Assembly: GCA_011037195.1 (NCBI GenBank)
Contig: JAAEAF010000661.1
Location: 62,001 to 126,000 of the forward strand
DNA length: 64,000 nucleotides
Direction of reading: 5' to 3'
DNA from: Triatoma infestans
Lineage: Eukaryota > Arthropoda > Insecta > Hemiptera > Reduviidae
The translations under genes and the position numbers were made by a program. This document shows, piece by piece, positions 42,723-55,551 of the stretch. A model generated the notes under the pieces. It saw only the letters and a program-made list of their open reading frames with translations. It searched no databases and was not told the DNA's origin. Within the stretch, counting starts at the first letter, position 1, and every line of letters starts with the position of its first letter.

Positions 42723-45700
42723 AGTGAAATGTTATTTTGTTCTTATTCAATAGCGAGGGGGATCTTTACTTAGTTCGGTTCGATTATTTTATATCAAGAG
42801 TAACTTTTCTTTACTATTATTTTCTTTATTTATTATTTCAATTAAAAAAAACAAACAAACTATATTTTACGATTTGTATGGAATTAATAAAGGCTTATTA
42901 TTAATATATTTTTTTTATTAATCACAATCACCATAAAAGGAGTCGGAAACTGTTGACGAAGAAGGTGACGCTTTTGAGGAAAACACGTCTAATGTGTTTT
43001 GTACAAGTCTTTCTCCTCTTCGTTAATATCTCGAGAGCAATGTGAAATTTCATTTGATTTGTCGTTCTGCATTTTTTGAATCGTTCTACATTTAAACGTT
43101 TGAATTATTTGTATAACATGTAAATATATGAATGTGTGTATAGTTCGGTAAATTTGTTTCGAGAAATTTGTTCTAGGAGTTTGTAGAATTACATGGTTTT
43201 GGAACCTATGGGCAGAATCAAATGATGTCACAGCTCAGCGCCCGCTGTAGCGGTTACGTCGCCCCCGCCAAAAAGGCAAATTGCCGCCCCTTAGGAATCC
43301 TCTGTACATATTTGTTTAAGCAAGTCTATGCATGTTCAAACACAAGCTGAAGCAGCGCTCTGCTCGCATGCTAATGCTATTATGTTCAGAATAGTATATG
43401 CATGTTCAAGCATCGTCTTTTATAAATTCTGCGTTAATTTTTCAATAATAGTGTAAATATTTTTATCTTTTAGGTATCAACAATATAAATATGATACGCA
43501 ATGTAAATTTTTAGCGAACGAAAAATCGATATGTGAAATTTTCTATTAATTGAGTATTTAACATCAATATTTTTCTCACACTTACAGCCAAAATGGCGGC
43601 CGGACAAATATCCGGTCGCCTGCCCTTAGAGCGGGTGCTGTGACAACTACTAGAAAGCTAGTACTTAGCTTATCAGCTGTTTGGATCCCAGAACTAAGTT
43701 GCGATCGACAACGCATCGAAAGTGCGAGAAATTGCATGCAATACGCAATAGTAAGCGACGTATTTAGGCGAAAATTTTAATTTTGCGTTAATACAAAGTT
43801 CTAAGCTCGGCATTTAAGTCTGAGTAGTCGTTAACAGGTAGATCGTTAGGTGAGGAAAACCTGTATATTGTGTATTTACACATTGAAGAAAATTTGGCGA
43901 TGATTGAAATAAGAGAAGTTGTGTTAATGTTTCAATCGGTGTCCTTTTTCCTTTTGTGTGTATAGCAATTAGCTTAAAATAAAAAAATCTCTCTTTGAAT
44001 GAAAACGTACATACAAAGAATTTTCCAGTGAATAAGTCCACAATCAATTAGAAATCACATTATTTATTTTTTTATTTATTGTAGATGTAATCTTCTAAAA
44101 AAAATAAAATTAAAAAACAGAATTTTTCTGCGAATTTGCAAAAATAATACACAAAAAATAATGGGGCGCTATTTACTAGAAACCTCACGCGGAAATGTGT
44201 TGACCCACTTCTACGGTCTATTGTGTATAACTAAATAATAACATATTATTTTAATGAGTATTATTTTTAAAATGGATTGAAATGCGCTGCCTACCGTTAA
44301 AAAATAAATAAATATATATTATACCTATAAAACGAAATAATTCTGTAATCTCATAACAATCGTGCTTTTATTTTTATTATTTTTCTTAATCATTGAAAAG
44401 ATAAATTCAAATTTAACCCATAAGTATTCACTACTTCCAAGACTTTATTCTTTGTGTAATTTAAATTTGTAAATTATTCAAAACATATTTACTTTGCTAA
44501 TACTTCTACTTTAGTTCCAACAACATTTAATATAATCACCAACAATAATGTATTAAGAATGACGTCAACACACTGGCACGTATAACAGTTGCCTATAACC
44601 TTATTGTAGAGTACAGTATGGTTAGATAATTCCAAGCAATGAAGAAATAAAAACTAGTGTGCAACAGTGACATGACTTTTACTTACGGTTATTATAAAAG
44701 TTTGTATTGATTTAATTGATAGATTTTTCATTAAATTTGCAATGTTTAAAGAAAACTTGTTTAGCTGGGCTCGTATTGAATTGTAAACAAAAATTAAGGT
44801 AAGTGGATTAGTATATTGTATGACGGTGCCCATTCTTAGGGTAAAGACAGATACAGCGGTTTCAACTGAAGCGTTCAACGAGTCGGTAGCTTTCTAACAA
44901 ACCACATTGAGCTGTTTTATTAAGCGATTTGTGCAGTGATCGATGCAGTTTGCAGGTTCTCTTGTTTCGCAGTTAAACGAGGCTATGCTCTAAATTACTA
45001 TTCCGCCATCTGGTGGGAGAAAAGGGTGTTAAACATTTAGTAAAAATTCAGACTTTTAAGAAAAATTGATCCATCAAGACTATGAGCAGAAAAATTTAAC
45101 GTTTTTCTTTGGAATTATTTCCTCGTAGATATAAACAGCAAACTAGAAGGGAAAATCATTCAAAAAAATAAAAAAAGATAACATTACAAAATTGATGTTA
45201 ATTTCAAACCAAAATATCAACATTTGACATATGTCATAAGTGTAATTATATCAAGGTTGAAAATATTTTCAATGAAGATAATTACCATATTACAATTGTT
45301 ATTGCAGCATATAAAAATTGAGGGGGAAAAAATATGTCGCGTGTTCTAAATCGTTTATAAACTAAATTCTTTTGTTTGATTTTACAAAATAAAAATGGAA
45401 AAGATCGGTGACATCTATAATAGGGCTTGTTTTTACCAACCACTTTGTTTCATTATTAAACTGTTGATAATTTTCTTGTCTTAAAACGGTTTATTTATAA
45501 TGTTTTACTTCCTGAAGTTTTTTTTTCCAATGTGCAAGGTTATAGAACGAACATTAATATTTTTCTCACGAGTTAGACAAAATATCTACAAACGGGTGCC
45601 ATTTGTGGGCCAGAAAAAAATTGGTATTATAAACGTGGAGTGAGGAACGGTAGAGAAAGAAAATCACAACTTCATAAAACGACAAATTTAAATAATGAAG

Positions 45701-45916
45701 CGACAAAAATGTAGTTTCACGACAAAAAAATTAGATATAGTATCAAAAATATTTAAATGAACGACAAAATATGTAATTCCTAAAATATCACAATCGTGCA
45801 TTGTTTACTTATGTTAGGTTATGCTTTTTTTATGCATATATTTGCTTTTGTTATGCATTTTTGTTATTATAATATTGATAATAGCGTAAGTGAATATATT
45901 CATATTGGAACAAAAA
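42723..45916. other. Long gene-free region, mostly unrecognised
   Basis: AT-rich DNA with no convincing exon, RNA gene or TTAC copy. Features seen: a CpG-richer patch at 43200-43700 containing a perfect-stem hairpin at 43595-43620, and two GCATGTTCAA phrases at about 43330 and 43403. The patch could be an eroded DNA transposon end. Open frames here have no recognisable domains. Confidence 0.35.
43595..43620. repeat. Strong 26-base hairpin
   Basis: GGCG, one mismatch, CCGGA, a six-base loop CAAATA, TCCGG, mismatch, CGCC. The stem is G/C-rich inside an AT-rich region. Confidence 0.6.
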
Positions 45917-46300
45917 AAATGAAACGCCCACACGACTTTCTCTTACTCTAATTAATACAGTTTAATTAAGGACTTTTCTTTAAAATTGCATTGTTATGTT
46001 AAATGGACTCGCCATAAAAATGTGGTGGACCTGAGCGCTCTTATGTGGAGCGCTCTATGCCAAAACCAAAAAAAGCCTTCAATAACCACTAAATGATTTT
46101 TTTCAGTAAAATGTTTCAATAAGTGATACGTTTCTGTTTATGCAGCACATTCTAAGTTTTAAAAAATCGTTGGAGCCGTTTACGAGACTCACGAAAAATT
46201 TGAGAAAAAAGGATTCATTTTCAGCATTTCCGGTTGATGGATTTTGCCCGGGAATTTTGCAGTTAATGATGTTACAATAAAAGATACTGGCGTTTTTTGA
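45917..46300 (-). mobile_element. TTAC-family element, CTTATGTGGAGCG subfamily
   Basis: The tail is at 45917-45950 (GAAACGCCCACACGACTTTC, TCTTACTCTAATTAATAC). The subfamily block GAGCGCTCTTATGTGGAGCG lies at 46032. A module with AATCGTTGGAGCCGTTTACG and CATTTCCGGTTGATGGATTT follows. The head is lost after about 46300. Confidence 0.75.
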
Positions 46301-46544
46301 GTCTGGTTTGAAATTGATGCTATTTTCATTTAAATTTATATGTAAAGAATATAGGACCATCATTCACACCGTCACTCTGCCAGTCTATCTGGCACTACCT
46401 TCTTACGCTACCATTCTCTCACTCCAACAGTGTAATTCCTACCAGTGCTTGCATTCTCATACAATATAACTAGTGCTAAGCAAGTCCAACTTATTTCTCA
46501 ACCTAAGTTTTTCTTTTCTATCCAGTCCTCCAAGACATCCACTC

Positions 46545-46700
46545 ACTACAGCATAAATATAAACTTTTCACTTTTATTTAAAAAATTTTCTGGAAATACT
46601 CATTTTTGGGATACCCGTAGGGTGGAGGGATGTGTGAGTTTAGTTTTTAAGTTCAAAATTCCACAAAACAATATTTCTGCGCTTGATAATAGCGCTGCCA
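46545..46700 (+). mobile_element. TTAC-family module fragment
   Basis: ACTACAGCATAAATATAAAC, TTTTCACTTTTATTTAAAAA and TTCTGGAAATACTCATTTTT followed by a G-rich stretch match the middle of a module. Ends are unclear. Confidence 0.45.
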
Positions 46701-47804
46701 AACGGTCAATAATTAAGCATGTTCGGTTGTCTGAAAACTGAAGTGCATGTATAATTTACTGTATGCAAAAGTTAATCAAGGTATTATGGTTTGGTAAACA
46801 TTCCAAGTTTGAAGATAAAATTGCAATATCTGCAGAAAAAAGAAAATCGTATACATGTTTTACCTAGTGCATACAAATAACTTGTAGTAAACATAATAAT
46901 ATAGATAATATACTCGTTGGTTTTCGTATTATTCCGCAAAACATCGGCTACAATTCTTTGAAGAAATTTCACTCGACCTATAAACGTCCCCATGAATTTC
47001 TTTGAAATCAAAATGGTTGGTAAATATCCGATTTTATTATTATTTTCCTTTATTTTGTGGTGATAATAGACTATTTATTTTCATGTCTTTCCTGTTGTAA
47101 ATACCGTGCACAATATACAAGGGTCAAAGATGATAATTAAATAAAAAAAGACGAATGTTCGAAGCGTGTGCAAGTAATTCGTATCTTATCACTTGGGGAA
47201 GATTTCCCTTACACAGTTCACATGTTGCAGTAAAGAAATTAAAATATTCATTTTAAAATAAGTTGGTTCAATTTATTATCATTGAAAAAATGCCGCTGTT
47301 AATACAAAGGCATACAATGACAATTTTTGTTTGCACTTCAAATTTCACTTATTTGTCTTGACGGTGGGGGGTGGGGAGTACTACCCAGGCAGGTAGAAGT
47401 GTTGGTTACATTGTAGTCCCAGTAGACAGCGCCAACATTGAACAAACCAAGTAACATTTTAAAATTAATCCCGCAAAACTTCCTAAAATCAATTTCTTCA
47501 GATATATATATATATATATATGTGTGCAGCTAGCACAGCAAGGTTAAAGAAAATTGTTACTCTTTTTGAGAAAATTAAAAAAAAAAAAACTGGAAAAACT
47601 TATTCTGTAAAGTCGCACTTCCGGTTAATTTTCTTTAAATTTACAATTCTACCAATACCTCTAAAGTATACTAATATTAGATCAAGTGATAAAACCATAC
47701 ATTGTATTGAAATGGTATTTTAAGGGAAAGTTCAACCTTAGTATTACCTCAGAGCGCGCTAAAAAATCAGTTTTGGAAAATGTTTCAAATACAAGTGACA
47801 AGTA

Positions 47805-47808
<4 letters not shown>

Positions 47809-47835
<27 letters not shown>
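47809..47835. repeat. (GT)n microsatellite in a TTAC module
   Basis: This GT run is in the module's TGTGTGTAGATAGTAT region, not in the head, so it expanded from a short GTGTGT seed in the module. Confidence 0.85.
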
Positions 47836-47840
<5 letters not shown>

Positions 47841-47894
47841 GTATTTGAAGTTGAAAGAAAATCGTTGCAGCGTTTTTGGAGAAAATTGTGAAAA

Positions 47895-48735
47895 ACTTTT
47901 TATCTTTTTTTTCCTTCTCTTTCCTGATATTCACTAAGTTATCTCGTACCAAATGCGAATCTGTTGGATGTAGGGAGATGGACATGGGCCAGGGGGGAAA
48001 AAAGAAAAGAAAAAGGAAGATGAGAGTTTCCTTTCAATGGAGATAATAATCTCTTGTAATTTCAATTTATTTTGAGAGAAGTGATGGCTTAATTACTGAG
48101 GAAGACCCGTGAGGCCAGCGGCGTTCTAATCTTCGGGAAGGTTTATCAGGAATGATGAGAGAGGGCAGTCTTTGGATAAGAGGGGTAGATGTGGAATCAT
48201 GGAATTTTTTATAATGGGGTGTTATTAGCTGGTGATCAAAAGAAATTTTATGTTCATTGTTGGAGAGGTTAGAGTGGAGACATAGGAAGGAGCACTGGTA
48301 GTTTTCCAAGGATTGGAAGCTAGCAATTGGAATGCTTGATTGTTCCCCAAACCTCGCAGCCGTAAGTCTATAGAGTTTTTGGACTGTGTTATATATAAGT
48401 TTTTTGTTTTCAATTGTGAGTTTAGAAAGTCGGTCAAGCAATCTAGAAAGAGGATGGAATCGTCTGTTTAGTTCCTGTCTCTTTAGTCTAGTGTGAGAGT
48501 TCCAAGGTAGTCGTTTGTCTAAATATAAACCGAGATAGCGAACTCGGACTACCATTGGGATTATGTTTCCATTATAAGGATAGATGAAAGGGGTGGTGCC
48601 TCTGAGACTAAAGTTTATATTTTTGCACTTGGAAGGGTTGACTTTGTTTTCCATTTTCTTTGTAAATAGTTTTGCAAGGAATTTATGTGGGTTTTTGAGG
48701 ACTCGGGATGATGGTCAGGATACAAAAAAAAAAAA
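47895..48735 (-). mobile_element. Jockey-like LINE 3' fragment
   Basis: 195 codons at 48654-48067, sharing with the 31-kb LINE VNPSKCKNINFSLRG, RYLGLYLDKRLPWNSHTRLK, LSKLTIENKKLIYNTVQKLY and HYKKFHDSTSTPLIQRLP. It is thus the thumb and post-RT region of the same family and more complete there. Reverse-strand poly(A) is seen as T-rich sequence near 47900. The 5' truncation is near 48735. It is inserted within a TTAC module. Confidence 0.85.
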
Positions 48736-48993
48736 AAAAATCCGTTCAGTAAAGTCGCTCTTCCGTTTAGTGGATTTTGACACCGAAATCTTCGTGTGAT
48801 GGTAGTACCAAAACGGAATACCAAGTTTGAGCTTTCTGTGACTTGGTTTTTAACATATTATTCTGTTCACATAACAATACATAGACCCATTTGCTGAAAA
48901 CATACAGGGGGCGTGAATACATGTTTCCAGTGAAATCTCAATTTTAAAAATTTAATACGACCGCTTTCTCTTACCACAGTAAGAGAAAGTAAA

Positions 48994-49045
48994 AATCTGT
49001 TGTGAAAATCTCTCCTGACTTTCTCTTACTAAAGTAAATGTAATG
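48994..49045 (-). mobile_element. TTAC-family tail joined to a neighbouring head
   Basis: AATCTGTTGTGAAAATCTCT and CCTGACTTTCTCTTACTAAA are a reverse tail abutting the head that ends at 48992. No modules remain to its right. Confidence 0.65.
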
Positions 49046-49599
49046 TCTACTAAAGTGTAATTGGGTTTGCATTGTAAATAAATAAAGATGTTGATGTTTG
49101 TACTTGTTATTGTGCCCACTCGCCAATTGTGTACACAACATTCCAGCAAAGCTTGTAACAGTAGTTTAAAACTAAGCCTACACCATTCCAGATCCAAAAA
49201 ATCAAATTGTCCTCTGTTTTTCCTTCACTAATGATGGAGAATTTATTTTCCACATGCCCAAGATATAGATGTTGCAATAACAAATTATACTCAATTGTTT
49301 TATCCAGATAACAGTTTATATTAACTGATTATATTGAATTTAAAACAACAGATAATATAAAAAAAATGAATAATCAATATTGTGTAAGAAAAATGGGGAA
49401 AAAAATTAAGAATATCAACGAAAACTAGGCTCTATGCTCCATCCAATGAGATTATTTAAAAAATTGTCATATTATATTAGATCAAATTCAACTTTCCGCA
49501 CTAAATTTGTAAATTCTTCATATAGATTGGAAGAAATAAGGTGTTGGTGTGAAACTGGCCAAAATCCAACAGCATTACCTTAATAAGGGCGCTTTTGGG

Positions 49600-50030
49600 G
49601 AACAGTAATAAGGTACAGAAGAGTAATATTTCTTTACAAACTGTCTATTATCCGACAGTTTGTCCGGTCTCTTTATCACACGGACATTACCCATCCGATA
49701 ATATATGGAACCTCTTCAGATAAGTTGTAATATGGCCATGACCCGACAAAATGTGAGTTTGTTTGAAGCTTTCCTTTAAATTGATTATTATCCTACTTCT
49801 GGATATTTGGTAAAAACTTCTTAGTCGGAGCTACATCCTGCCATCTTTGATTCCATTTCAGCAGAGCCTGTTCCCGCAATCTTCTCTTTAAAAATGAGCA
49901 AGCGATTATTATGATATTCTACCGCAATATCGATCCGCTTCTTCATTTCCGTCTATACCTGCGTGGCCAATGAGAGACAAACCTGAAGATTCTTGTTAGG
50001 TTCCATAACTGTCTTCATTATGGACTCTAC
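49600..50030 (-). pseudogene. R1/I-like LINE fragment: RNase H end and C-terminal knuckle
   Basis: Minus-strand translation gives VESIMKTVMEPNKNLQVCLS, then LIGHAGIDGNEEADRYCG, the C-terminal part of a LINE RNase H (GH.G..GNEEAD). LKRRLREQALLKWNQRWQDV and HGHITTYLKRFHILSDG follow, and a CPCD..TGQTV knuckle. Several stops interrupt it. It continues where the LINE at 55.5-58.6 kb breaks off, on the same strand. Confidence 0.75.
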
Positions 50031-50279
50031 TTGAGGGTGTGTGTATGTGTGTGAGAGTGAAAACTACCGCGGCGTCTCACATGAAGGTTTTGAAGAAAAT
50101 CCATCAATATTATTGGCGCCATCTTCTGGACTACAATGTAATCACTTGTAATACCTGCCTGGGTATATTTGTTAGGACAAATGACTAAAATTTGTAGTTT
50201 GAAGGAAATTGATAATTTTATATATAATTGCATTAATTAATAGTAGAGACAGTCTGGGCGTGGCTGTTCCATACCAGTT

Positions 50280-50385
50280 TTGTTCCTTTTCAGGGAACCT
50301 CAAAATATGTAGTACTGTTTCTCAATTTCGAAAATTTGATTCGATCACAGTAGTTCTTACAGGACTAATGGAAACTAAAAAATAA
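50280..50385 (-). mobile_element. TTAC-family head remnant
   Basis: TCAGGGAACCTCAAAATATG, TCTCAATTTCGAAAATTTGA and TCGATCACAGTAGTTCTTAC are the reverse head. A GT-rich run near 50037-50055 may be the old microsatellite of a neighbouring copy. Confidence 0.6.
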
Positions 50386-50849
50386 AGGTTAAAAATATAA
50401 GTAAATAAAACTAGTGAATAGAAAATATTAACCTTAATTTTTTAATAGATCTGCTAATTAATATATTGTGAATTATAAATCGCTTCCTACATTACATCTT
50501 ATTAATTTATTTATCGCATACAATAATATTAACTTCCTATTTATTGTAACATACTAAATAGCTGTCAAGTAGAGGTTTTTATCATCTTGATATCACTCTC
50601 CGACTCTTGTAGGGGCTTCTATTAGATTTTATGTAAAGTATTTCTTGAGACAAGTTTATCTTTGTCTCTCCATCTAAAAGATTATATAGTTTATCTCGTG
50701 AGGTCTGTGTGTTAATATTATCTACAATTTATTAAATTTAAGGAAGCTATCCGTTTCAGAAATAATAGTACTCTAACCTCTTACCTTTTCTAATTGCTTG
50801 TAAGTTTGTCAGCATTGGAAGTTTAAATAGAGTTTATCATTTTGAACAT

Positions 50850-50910
50850 AATTATAGTTCTAACAGGAGTAAGAGAAAGTCGTGTGAATGTTCACATCAG
50901 ATCTGTTTAT
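50850..50910 (+). mobile_element. TTAC-family tail remnant
   Basis: AGGAGTAAGAGAAAGTCGTG followed by TGAATGTTCACATCAGATCT. This is a forward tail without modules. Confidence 0.7.
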
Positions 50911-51169
50911 CTACAGAATAGTAGCAAACCCAGTGTTAAACCTTTCAATTTAATCATGTTTTAATGTTGGGAAGTGTCACAAAAATGTATTAATAAAATT
51001 TAAATAAAGTTAGTAACTATAATATTGTTTTAACATTTTTAAAAATCAATAGAACAATAAACTAGACCTCCTCATTACATACAATAATAATAAATATTAA
51101 CCTTTCGGAAGGTTAACGAATTCTAATAACCTTCGGCGATTGTAAATATTCTCCAATTGCATTATACAG

Positions 51170-51990
51170 AAAGAAAACATGTTGTAGATTACAATCTGGT
51201 ACATTACACAATAATAAAAATGACCAATTTTCTTTAAATTTTCAATTTTACCCATATTTACTCATATAAATATACAGGTGGTGGGGGAACAAGTGCCAGC
51301 CTACCAACAGAGGCAGGTAGCGAATGATTAGATTGTAAAAAGCCAATAATATTGAACAAACACAATGTTTGAATTTTAACGTCTCACTCAGAACCACCTG
51401 TTTATTCAAATAAACGTTACACATGACAGTGACAGATCGATACAACTGCGCAGTGATTCCAAGTTTACAGGAAGTGGTTACAGCTGTTTTTAAGAAAATT
51501 CTGAAAACTCAAAAACCAATTCTGTAAAATTGCATTTCCGGTTAACTGATTTTCTTCAAACTTGGAATTCTACCAATGTTTGTAATGGATATTAAGATTG
51601 TAGAGGTGGCAGAACCGTACAATTTAGTGGTACTTTAAAGCTACTGTTCCCCCAGAATCAGTTTTACCAGGAAAATGTTTCAAATAAAAGTGATAGGTAC
51701 ACATCAGTAGACAGTATACGATATTAAAAGAAAATCGTTGGAGCCTTTTTCGTAAAACGGCTTTCCGTTTCACATATTTCGACGGAAATTTTCTTGATGT
51801 TTCCCAAAAATATTACCTAACCGGAAGATCGTTTAAACTTACTGAGATTTTTTCTTTTTTGAATTATTTCATTTACACAAACATACGTATTTTTTTATTT
51901 GTGTTATTGTACTTTAAAACATATAATTTTGGGTAAAATTTAATTTAGACAATTAGAATGCAATACTTCCTTTTATAGCAGTAAGACAAA
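51170..51990 (-). mobile_element. TTAC-family element with alternative 3' block
   Basis: The alternative block (ACAGAGGCAGGTAGCGAATG) lies at 51308. Modules contain GCATTTCCGGTTAACTGATT, AATCGTTGGAGCCTTTTTCG and CTAACCGGAAGATCG. The head ends with ATAGCAGTAAGACAAAAT near 51990. Confidence 0.72.
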
Positions 51991-52221
51991 ATATATTTAA
52001 TTTCCTTTTCAATCTGATGAACTCTGTATATGTTGATGACGTCCTACGCCATGACGTATGATGACCACATAACTACAAAAACAAGATAATTAGGGCTATA
52101 TTGCCATATCGCACAATATCTGATAATAATGATGTAAAACTCTATCTAATCTGAAGTATCAGTTTGGTGCATCTAATCAAAATCAAATTTTTAATCCTAA
52201 AAAATTTAAGAGATGTTTGAG

Positions 52222-52272
52222 GATTCTCGTAAGAGAAAGGCGTGCGAGTTTTTCTAACCAGTTTTTCTAACT
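52222..52272 (+). mobile_element. TTAC-family tail remnant
   Basis: CTCGTAAGAGAAAGGCGTGC, GAGTTTTTCTAACCAGTTTT is a diverged forward tail. Confidence 0.5.
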
Positions 52273-52685
52273 TTTATTAATTTATTTTATCATTCAATCA
52301 TGTTTCTGTTTATTTCATTGGGGGAAGCCCTATTTGGGTCATATAGTCTGTAATTAGTTCGGCTAAATCTATACTGTAATTACCGTTCACCATTTTACTC
52401 TTTTTTTTTGTGTAATATAGTGACAGTTTCTTTTCTATACTGCGCCTCAATTCGCGTCAGTTAGAGATGACGCATATTGTGGGTCAGATTCTATGGGGGA
52501 GAGATCTATTGCGTCTTTGAACACAGATTGGTTTCGTATTACACCATAGTCATGAACGCAATTTCTATAATTGACGACTAAGAGATGCTCAACCAGTCAT
52601 CATTCGCGGATGATTTGTATAAAACAATTAGAAGAAATTCCAACATATTGCTCAATAGTTTGATGAATTTTAGATTTGTTGTAGA

Positions 52686-52885
52686 AGCGGATTTGGTGTA
52701 ATGGTTATGAGCATGAAATTGTAACTGGGAGGTCACCAGTTTAAGTTACTTGATACACTTAAATTAGTTTAAAAAATGTTAATGGTATAGTATGTACATC
52801 CGCCCCCGTACATGACGCAGAATTTGAAATGGACGTTAAGCCCGCCTGGAAAAAAATTTTCGTGCCTTACTTTACTTTTTTATAC
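52686..52885 (+). mobile_element. tRNA-derived SINE, family B, diverged
   Basis: GATTTGGTGTAATGGTTATG (A box region) and GGGAGGTCACCAGTTTAAGT (decayed B box), with body GTTAATGGTATAGTATGTAC, CGCCCCCGTACATGACGC and 3' end TTAAGCCCGCCTGG, matching the 19.8-kb copy. Older than that copy. Confidence 0.85.
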
Positions 52886-55551
52886 TGAGATCTTGAATTT
52901 GATTAAAAAATAACTTTATTGCATAACATTTAATACCTTTACGCAGCCATTACCTTGTAATAAGCTAACTAAACTTCTTTTTCAGTTTATCCACAACATT
53001 TAAAAGGGGCTTTGGAACTAGGCTCATTTTTAATTAATTATATTTGACGATTATACTGATTAGGAAGAGAAAAGTGTAAGAGTAGAGTGGGCGAGCGTAC
53101 AGTTATGACGTTGTTTGTAGCTTGAGTGAATATAGCATGATGGTCGGATGATGTGAGTCGCTGATTGAATGATGACGGAGTTGATGAAAGAAGAGCGTGG
53201 ATCAGCTAATGTCGCAGGCGTGATGAAACTTTCAAGATTGAAGTGATATAACTGGCTGATCATTATTAAGTTTATCTGGTGACTGATTCGTACTCTTCGA
53301 AGTTGATTTGATGATTGACTGTTTAAGCCCTCAGGTAGACGGCTTTTATTTACGAAACTCGTACCGCTAGAGATAGCTTCTAGGATTGAACTGGACTATT
53401 AGCAACCGTATCATGGCGCCATCACTGAGCCTGCACATTACGCATTAAACTCACTGCAACACCATCCACAAAGTATTGGCGAATGGGCATCAACAATGAC
53501 AGCCAATCTCTCACCCAGTAGCTGTCTCTAGCAGTATGAGAAATTAAATAGAAACCGACTTCTGAGAGCTGAGAGTCAGATCAACTTTAAAGAGTAGACA
53601 TTGGTCGTTACATTAACTTCAACTTTGAAAGGTTCACTTGCTAGCCACACTTGTTCACCACCGTTAGAACAAGCAAGAGTTCTAACTAGTCATATCACTC
53701 TTCAAGCTTAGTTACACCTTTGTTACATTCATTGGGTAGCAATCATCACAATAACTCTGTATCCTCTGCTTACTTCTTTCTCCTTCCTCAGTAAATCGAT
53801 TAAAATATGGATTGTGAATTTTGGGCCAGTTTGTGGTGTTCTCATTTACATCATCGTCATCAACAGTTATCCAGCTAAAACAAAGGAATTTATGAAACCG
53901 GTCGATTAAATAGCAAAAAAAAAAAAAATGAAGCACGGTATGACGAACGATCAAACAAAAATGAAGCAGGGTGTCACGATCTTAAGACGTAAACATTGAA
54001 CAGTTGGTTTTTAAGTCTTTTATTTTCAAACTTCCTAATGGTTGAACTTATGTCAACATTTACCTCCCTCATTCAGTTCCTATTTGTATTTATTATTTAA
54101 ATCAGAGATATTGTGAAGATTGTTTGTTGATATTACTTCCCTTGAACCTTGTTTTCTGAAGGTGAACTATTCAAATGAAAAAATAAAGGAACATGACGCA
54201 AATTATCAAATACAAATAAAAAATGAATTAAATACTAATTCAATTTAAATATATTGGAAAAATATCACAGTAGAATCTATAGAACTCAATGAATTTATCT
54301 TGATAAAATTTAGAGGGAAGGAAAAAAATAATAAATAGAAAGGAGTAAACTGATAAGAGTAGAAAAAAATGAAATAAAATTTAATTTGTATAAACCACAT
54401 CTTTATCGTGATATACGATAGTCGATTTATCACGATCACCTTGAGACGAATGCCGTATTAAATTTCTTGTTTTTCTTAAGAAAAAAAAGACACATGATGA
54501 AATCTAACACCAATTAAACGATTGTGCCGATCATTAAACAATATTATACATTTGTTTATCTACTGTTACACAAGTCTGATGACGTATTTTTTCTCCCCAC
54601 CTTCCTGGGCGTTTTGTATATTAAATAATGGACGAGCCCCCAAAAGTAACATTGGAGAAGGGGAACAATGAGTATTCACTAATTTTGTTTTTTAATTATT
54701 ATTTTATGTTGATTAACAATTTTTTTGTTCGGAATTTCCATAATATTAATTATTTCTGATTTTTGTTTTTTTTTATTCAATACAATAGAATCATTAAAAT
54801 TCTGTTTATTCATTCTTCAGCATTAATAATTTTCAGTTTTCCGCAACCATTGTCAATTGTGCATGGTCTTCCAATGGGAACCTCCTCAGTGGTGTGTTAT
54901 AAAGCACGTTGGGCTCATATTGCAATATGCTTCTTCAGGGCAATGTTAATTACTAGAAGAAATAAAAAAAAAAAAAACTGCAAAAATTAATGATTCTTTA
55001 AATAATGATGAAATAAACTGATTCTTGCCTGTGTTGATTTAAGTGATTTGAATCTTCATATAAATCCCTTAGAAAGCTAAACTGAACTTTTGGCAAAACA
55101 ACCCTGGAAAGGCTAATATGTGCGATGTTGGGACACGTATATTCACAAAAATTTGACAAAACGAATGATTGATCCATCACTTTTAAAAAAGAGAGTGATT
55201 AATCTCAGATTTGATGTAATTCTTAGTCACTTTTTTATTGAAATAATTAACGTAAAAAGTGATTAATTAGTAAAAAATGTAAATCTTTTCATGAGCACTG
55301 GCTTTTAAATAAATAAATATCTCTGATGGAGGAGAGGGAAATAAGGAAATTAGCAACAAGATTTCATAAATTTATTTTATCTTTCACAATAATGTGCTTT
55401 GCTACACACTGCACTTTTGTACATAATTTTTTAAACATTTTATTATATTTGTTATTACATATATCTTTTTTAATAAATATCCTTATGCATTTTTTATTTA
55501 ATTATATTCACAATTTCATTATTCTTCATTTTGGTTGCATATAATATTTTT
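52886..55551. other. Gene-free region with one Penelope-like remnant
   Basis: No recognised exon. The part at 53050-53700 is unusually mixed in composition (many ATGATG/GATGA words, then a less AT-rich stretch) and may be a retrotransposon LTR or 5' UTR, but no partner copy was seen. Homopolymer runs are common. A Penelope-like remnant lies at 53885-53980. Confidence 0.35.
53885..53980 (+). mobile_element. Penelope-like element remnant
   Basis: TATGAAACCGGTCGATTAAA and, after an A run, AATGAAGCACGGTATGACGA with AAAATGAAGCAGGGTG. These match the GAAACCGGTCGATGACC and AAAATGAAGCAGGC part of the 62.6-kb element. The CTGANGA half of the ribozyme is not recognisable. Confidence 0.5.

Larger units (their letters stand above)
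47340..48992 (-). mobile_element. TTAC-family element split by a jockey-like LINE
   Basis: The 3' side carries the alternative block (CCCAGGCAGGTAGAAGTGTT, TAGTCCCAGTAGACAGCG) at 47386-47440. A TA run at 47503-47520, a module with CACTTCCGGTTAATTTTCTT, a GT run at 47809-47835 and AATCGTTGCAGCGTTTTTGG follow. After the LINE the copy resumes with TCAGTAAAGTCGCTCTTCCG and ends at the head CACAGTAAGAGAAAGT (48992). The next copy's tail follows directly. Confidence 0.75.

Noticed and set aside
55326..55544. Hydrophobic 72-codon frame as a small membrane protein
   Set aside because: AT-rich chance frame (Phe/Ile/Leu codons from T-rich DNA), with no start context or conservation evidence.
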